The position numbers and the translations under genes were made by a program. A model generated the notes under the pieces. That model was not told the DNA's origin and did no database searches. It saw nothing but the letters and a program-made list of their open reading frames with translations. Below, one piece after another: positions 60,676-64,000 of a stretch of DNA of 64,000 nt. Source of the stretch: CAHJXF01 sp038225855 (GTDB lineage Bacteria; Pseudomonadota; Gammaproteobacteria; Burkholderiales; Burkholderiaceae_D); assembly GCA_038225855.1 (NCBI GenBank), contig JBBRQU010000016.1, forward strand, positions 17,357 through 81,356, written 5' to 3'. The stretch's first letter is position 1. The number at the start of each line of letters is the position of its first letter.

Positions 60676-61869
60676 ATGATCGGCAAAGCCATCGCTCCCG
60701 TCGAGTCCGCAGACACGCTCGCATCGGTCGCCGAAGCGATCGAGCTGAGCGAGGCGATCGGCCTGGTCTACGTGTCCGACAGCGAACCGGGCATCAAGCG
60801 TTTGAAGAAAGGCGAGCGCTTCGCGTATCTCGACGCGAACGACAAGACCTTGCGCGAGGCAAAGATCTTGAAGCGCATTGCCAGTCTTGCAATCCCGCCG
60901 GCGTACGTCGACGTGTGGATTTGCGCGCACCATCGCGGTCATCTGCAAGCGACCGGCCACGACGCGCGCGGCCGCAAGCAATACCGCTATCACCCCGAGT
61001 GGCGCACGGCCCGCGACAGCGCGAAATTCGAACGCATGATCGCGTTCGGCGAAGCCTTACCGCGCCTGCGGCGCAGGCTTTCACGCGACCTCGCGTTGAC
61101 GGGATTGCCGCGCGAAAAAGTGCTTGCAGTCGTGGTAAGCCTGCTCGACGCAACGCGCATCCGCATCGGCAACGCCGAGTACGCGCGCGACAATGCGAGC
61201 TTCGGTCTCACGACCTTGAAGAACAAGCACGCCCAGTTCGTTCGTGACGGCCGCGTGCGCTTCTCGTTTCGCGGCAAGGGCGGACTCGCCCACGACGTGA
61301 CAGTGAACGACCAGCGCCTGTCCCGCATCGTGAGGCGTTGTCAGGAGCTGCCGGGACAACAGCTCTTTCAGTATCTCGATGACGAAGGCGTGCGCCGTCC
61401 GATCACGTCGGATCTCGTCAACATCTATCTCAAGGACGCGATGGGCGAGGACTTCACCGCCAAGGACTTTCGGACGTGGAGTGCGACGTTGTCGACGATC
61501 GGCCTGCTGGCCGCGACGCCGTTACCAGACGCAACTGATCGGCGCGAAAGAGAACGCGCGCTGAAGGCCGCGATCGTTGCGGCGACAAAGGCGGTTGCCG
61601 AAGAGTTGCGCAACACGCCGACGGTCGCGAAGAAGTCGTACATCAACCCGATCGTATTCGCGGCGTGGCGTAGCGGCGCTCTTCACAAGGCGCTCGACAG
61701 TTCGACCCAGGTCGGCTTGAAGAACGCGCCGAGGAAGGCCGAAAGGTTCGCCCTGGTCTTCCTTCGCAAGCAAATGCTTGCGGCTGCGCGCGCGAGTAAA
61801 AAAACAATCTCGACGGCGACCTCGGTGGTGCCTTCGGACTCGCCCGTCAGGGCGTCACGCCGACGCTAA
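60676..61869 (+). CDS. DNA topoisomerase IB
   Basis: A poxvirus-like type IB topoisomerase of 397 residues, which relaxes supercoils through a 3'-phosphotyrosyl intermediate. The nucleophilic Tyr is in KKSYINPIVF (near residue 322). The pentad Arg/Lys residues appear in DATRIRIGNAEYA, RVRFSFRGKGGLAHDV and KDFRTWSATL. The N-terminal domain YVSDSEPGIKRLKKG and HHRGHLQATGHDARGRKQYR is typical. The ATG at 60676 starts 8 bases after the dinB stop, so the two genes are probably co-transcribed. Its stop overlaps the convergent PEP-CTERM gene. Confidence 0.95.
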   Translation: MIGKAIAPVESADTLASVAEAIELSEAIGLVYVSDSEPGIKRLKKGERFAYLDANDKTLREAKILKRIASLAIPPAYVDVWICAHHRGHLQATGHDARGRKQYRYHPEWRTARDSAKFERMIAFGEALPRLRRRLSRDLALTGLPREKVLAVVVSLLDATRIRIGNAEYARDNASFGLTTLKNKHAQFVRDGRVRFSFRGKGGLAHDVTVNDQRLSRIVRRCQELPGQQLFQYLDDEGVRRPITSDLVNIYLKDAMGEDFTAKDFRTWSATLSTIGLLAATPLPDATDRRERERALKAAIVAATKAVAEELRNTPTVAKKSYINPIVFAAWRSGALHKALDSSTQVGLKNAPRKAERFALVFLRKQMLAAARASKKTISTATSVVPSDSPVRASRRR

Positions 61870-62465
61870 CGTGATCGCGCTCTCGGGCGCTTCCAACCAA
61901 GCACGACCAGACCGGCGCCGAGCAGCGCCAGCGTCATAGGCTCGGGAACGACCCGTTCTCCGATCGCCGCAGTGGCTCCAATGAACTGGCTTTGTCCCGT
62001 GATGTCGGGCGCGATGGTCTCGTCGAGCCGGACATCTTGACTGCGGTACAAGCCCGGAAAATCAGAATAGAACGCCGTGCCGGGCTCGGGCAGCGTATTG
62101 GTCGGTGAAAGCGCTTCTGAAGCCCCGCTGTCGCTCGACAGGGAGTGGAGCATGCGAGGCAAGCGCTTGCCCGATGAAGTGACGCCGACGGGATCCGTCT
62201 GAATATCCGGGTCGCCCTCGGCCTGTGGCCGATTGCCCACCACGCCTTGATCGGGCTTGAACTTGTTCGCGTAGACCGGGTCAGGAACCAAGAGGTCCGG
62301 GGACGACGTGTAAAACCATTGCGGCAGGACATGGGCCGGCCCGGTCCACGTGGCCTGCGGCGATTCGGACAGCAACGGGTCGGCATACGCGAATCCCGTC
62401 AATGCGCAACCGCAACACAACGCCGCAAGCTTGCACAAACGGGAATGGCTCATCAGTGTTTTCAT
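61866..62465 (-). CDS. PEP-CTERM sorted exported protein
   Basis: A 199-residue secreted protein. The signal peptide covers about residues 1-28 (LAALCCGCALTGFAYA). The middle is a Pro/Ser/Asp-rich region without known domains. The C-terminal sorting tag is VPEPMTLALLGAGLVVLGW, followed by Lys/Arg residues: the VPEP motif, a membrane helix, and a basic tail. Such tags are cleaved by an exosortase and link the protein to exopolysaccharide-associated surface display. GGAG seven bases upstream fixes the start at 62465. No exosortase gene is in the window. Confidence 0.9.
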   Translation of the reverse strand: MKTLMSHSRLCKLAALCCGCALTGFAYADPLLSESPQATWTGPAHVLPQWFYTSSPDLLVPDPVYANKFKPDQGVVGNRPQAEGDPDIQTDPVGVTSSGKRLPRMLHSLSSDSGASEALSPTNTLPEPGTAFYSDFPGLYRSQDVRLDETIAPDITGQSQFIGATAAIGERVVPEPMTLALLGAGLVVLGWKRPRARSR

Positions 62466-62489
62466 CGTTGACTCCGCGGTGCGCGCCAA

Positions 62490-62513
62490 TCACCTTGGCT
62501 TGGTCCAAGGTGA
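62490..62513. promoter_or_regulatory. 9-bp palindrome upstream of the PEP-CTERM gene
   Basis: TCACCTTGG (62490-62498) faces CCAAGGTGA (62505-62513) with a 6-base spacer. It lies 25-48 bases before the PEP-CTERM start codon. A TATAAT hexamer on the minus strand (62562-62557) lies about 45 bases further upstream, so the palindrome would be in the leader or act as an operator. Confidence 0.45.
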
Positions 62514-62635
62514 CGAACGCATGAAGATGCCTGAGGGAAGCAAGAACCGCGCCGCAATTATATTGTGTTTGAATATCAAGCGGATGCTTTCCGAAGGCAC
62601 GCGGCTTCGTGGCTGAAGTGTAAAGCGCTTCGACA

Positions 62636-63867
62636 TCACCGCGCGATACGGGCGACCTTCAGCAACTCGCCGCATCGCGCGCGCTCCGCGGCGCCCTCAG
62701 GCAAGCCTTCGCACAACGCGCGTGCGCGTTCTGCGATGCGCGTCGCTTCGGCGGCATGGGCACCCTTCGCATTCCACGTCGCGATCTTCGTGGCCATGCG
62801 CGTCAGGCTCTTGCGATTGCGGCCATCGAAGCTGGCGGGCGCGGGCTCGACTTCGCCGATCACCTGCGTGGCCGCGCGCTCGATGCGCCCGGCATCCCGG
62901 GGCGCGAGTTCGACCAGGGCCGCGACGTCGGTCGCACCCCATTGCAGTCGCGTCGCCGGACCCTTGGCCGCGTCGTAGGCCTTCGCGTACCAGGCTATCG
63001 CAGCCGCCTTGTCGCCGCGCTGCTTCGCGTTCGACGCGAGGTCGAGCATGAAGTAATACGGTGAATGCGAGCGCGACAGTTCGGCCTCGAGCAGCGCGTC
63101 CGATTCGTCGATCAGTCCCGCGCTCGTCAACAGATACGCGGCTGCGTTGATCACGGTCTGGCGTTCGTAAGGATCCTTGCTCTCGCGATCGGTGCGTGCG
63201 GCTTCGGCGCGGACTTGCTCGCGCAACGCATCGGGAATCGCAATCGGCACGGCCTTGGCGTTGGCATCGACGGGCTTCACGTCGATGGTCGCTATCTGCA
63301 CGCGCGCAACGGTTGCACCGAGCCGATCGGTGTTCGACAGCGTCGCATCGGCTGCGAGTTGCGCAAGCGCGCGGTCGGCATCGGCGATCAGCTTCGCGCG
63401 CTCGGAAGATGCGGGGGCGGTCGTCGCGCGCACGATCTCGGGCATCGCGTTGGTGAGCATGTCGAAGTTTTCGCGCACGGACTCGGGCGATGCGAGCACG
63501 GCGTCGATCGACGCGAGCGCGACCGTGGATTTTTGCTTCGCACTCCGCGCCGAGGCAGCGGCCTTCAACATCAGGCGCGCACGAATATCGCCATAGTCAA
63601 GCGGGCAATGCGCGGCGAGTGTCTTCAGCATCGCCGGAACTCGCGTAGTCGGCACGAGTTGCTGATCGTCGGTATCCCACGAGTACCACGCGAGCATGCG
63701 CCAGTCATCGGCGTTCAGTCCGTTGCCATCGCTCAAGGCGCTCTTCAGGATCTCGCGCACCGGTCGCGTCGCGCTCATGCCGAGCGCGAGCACCTGCATG
63801 TAGCGCTCGGCGTCGGCTTCGCCCGGCAGCCGTGTAACTTCGGTGCCATCGGGCCTGAACCTCAGGT
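62636..63867 (-). pseudogene. Thioredoxin-like/helical-repeat protein gene, 5' part lost to insertion
   Basis: What remains encodes about 410 residues. The first 30 (LRFRPDGTEVTRLPGEADAE) look like the end of a thioredoxin fold, from the cis-Pro strand onwards. The rest is alpha-helical repeat-like sequence with many Ala residues, and I recognise no further domain. The redox-active CxxC half of the thioredoxin domain and any signal peptide are absent. The reading frame meets the IS30-family transposase end directly upstream. A TTG at 63869-63871 could start a shortened product, but it falls at the insertion junction. The protein is therefore probably inactive. Confidence 0.65.
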
Positions 63868-64000
63868 TCAACTGGTCGTCGCAACACCGCTTCGGTGTGC
63901 CAACTGTAGTACGGCATTGAATGCCTCGGCTGGCGTATGCCAGTCGAGGGTCTTTCTTGGCCGAGTGTTCAGTGCAAGCGCCACAGCGTGCAGGTCGCTC
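63868..64000 (-). mobile_element. End of an IS30-family insertion sequence with transposase C-terminus
   Basis: The minus-strand frame running off the right edge reads LNTRPRKTLDWHTPAEAFNAV near the end of a transposase. This is the characteristic C-terminal block of IS30-family enzymes. The stop TGA is at 63870-63868. Only about 43 residues are seen; the DDE catalytic residues lie outside the window. The element's terminal inverted repeat should be within the last bases before about 63855, but its exact edge cannot be set from one end. Confidence 0.85.

Overview
This is a high-GC window of a bacterial chromosome. Gene content and order point to a betaproteobacterium, most likely of the order Burkholderiales. 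The clues are an S-adenosylhomocysteine riboswitch in front of ahcY with metF downstream, the SDR / folB-like / ttcA cluster, DinB with an N-terminal insertion, the run mnmG-rsmG-parA-parB next to the complete F1Fo ATP synthase operon (atpIBEFHAGDC), a PEP-CTERM protein and dispersed palindromic intergenic elements. I saw no rRNA, tRNA, CRISPR array or prophage. Most of the window is ordinary core genome. The only clear mobile DNA is the end of an IS30-family element at the right edge.

Layout. 1-431: tail of mnmH. 607-3566: riboswitch-controlled ahcY, a small membrane protein and metF (activated methyl cycle). 3681-6487: two translationally coupled cyclic-di-GMP proteins, an HD-GYP with a changed HD motif and an EAL protein with a dead GGDEF domain. 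6457-12543: formyl-THF cyclo-ligase, soluble lytic transglycosylase, an NDUFA9-type dehydrogenase, a glutathione transferase and CCA-adding enzyme. 12591-14291: a membrane / [2Fe-2S] ferredoxin / class III cyclase fusion. 14288-17738: MidA-like methyltransferase, pteridine-reductase-like SDR, FolB-like aldolase and TtcA. 17748-25298, mostly minus strand: gluconokinase, queuosine precursor transporter, Rep helicase, a tiny proline-rich protein, a CsbD protein and PriA. 25647-27400: hemE and tdk.

27440-40724 is the origin-proximal type of neighbourhood: the ATP synthase operon (minus strand, with a good promoter at 34748-34777), a stand-alone four-repeat MshEN-like protein, then parB, parA, rsmG and mnmG. 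One perfect parS lies just upstream of mnmG and a one-mismatch parS lies inside mnmG. 41008-45665 is a five-gene branched-chain-amino-acid-type ABC transporter. Its order of transcription is livG, livF, binding protein, livH, livM, with a strong hairpin after the binding-protein gene and an Arg in place of the Walker A Lys in LivF.

46086-63867: a secreted beta-helix protein, GTP-dependent PEP carboxykinase, a 2-hydroxyacid dehydrogenase / VOC / MFS / MOSC run, an unrecognised gene, the KefF-KefC potassium efflux pair overlapping an MFS gene, a DHA2-type MFS exporter, DinB, topoisomerase IB and a PEP-CTERM protein. Last is a thioredoxin/helical-repeat gene that has lost its 5' part to the IS30-family insertion (63868-64000). 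The points I find most worth a second look are the ferredoxin-cyclase fusion, the orphan MshEN-repeat protein, the altered catalytic residues (HD-GYP, LivF, CCA enzyme), the 59-residue proline-rich gene with a strong ribosome binding site, and the AT-rich hemE-priA gap with two DnaA-box-like sites.
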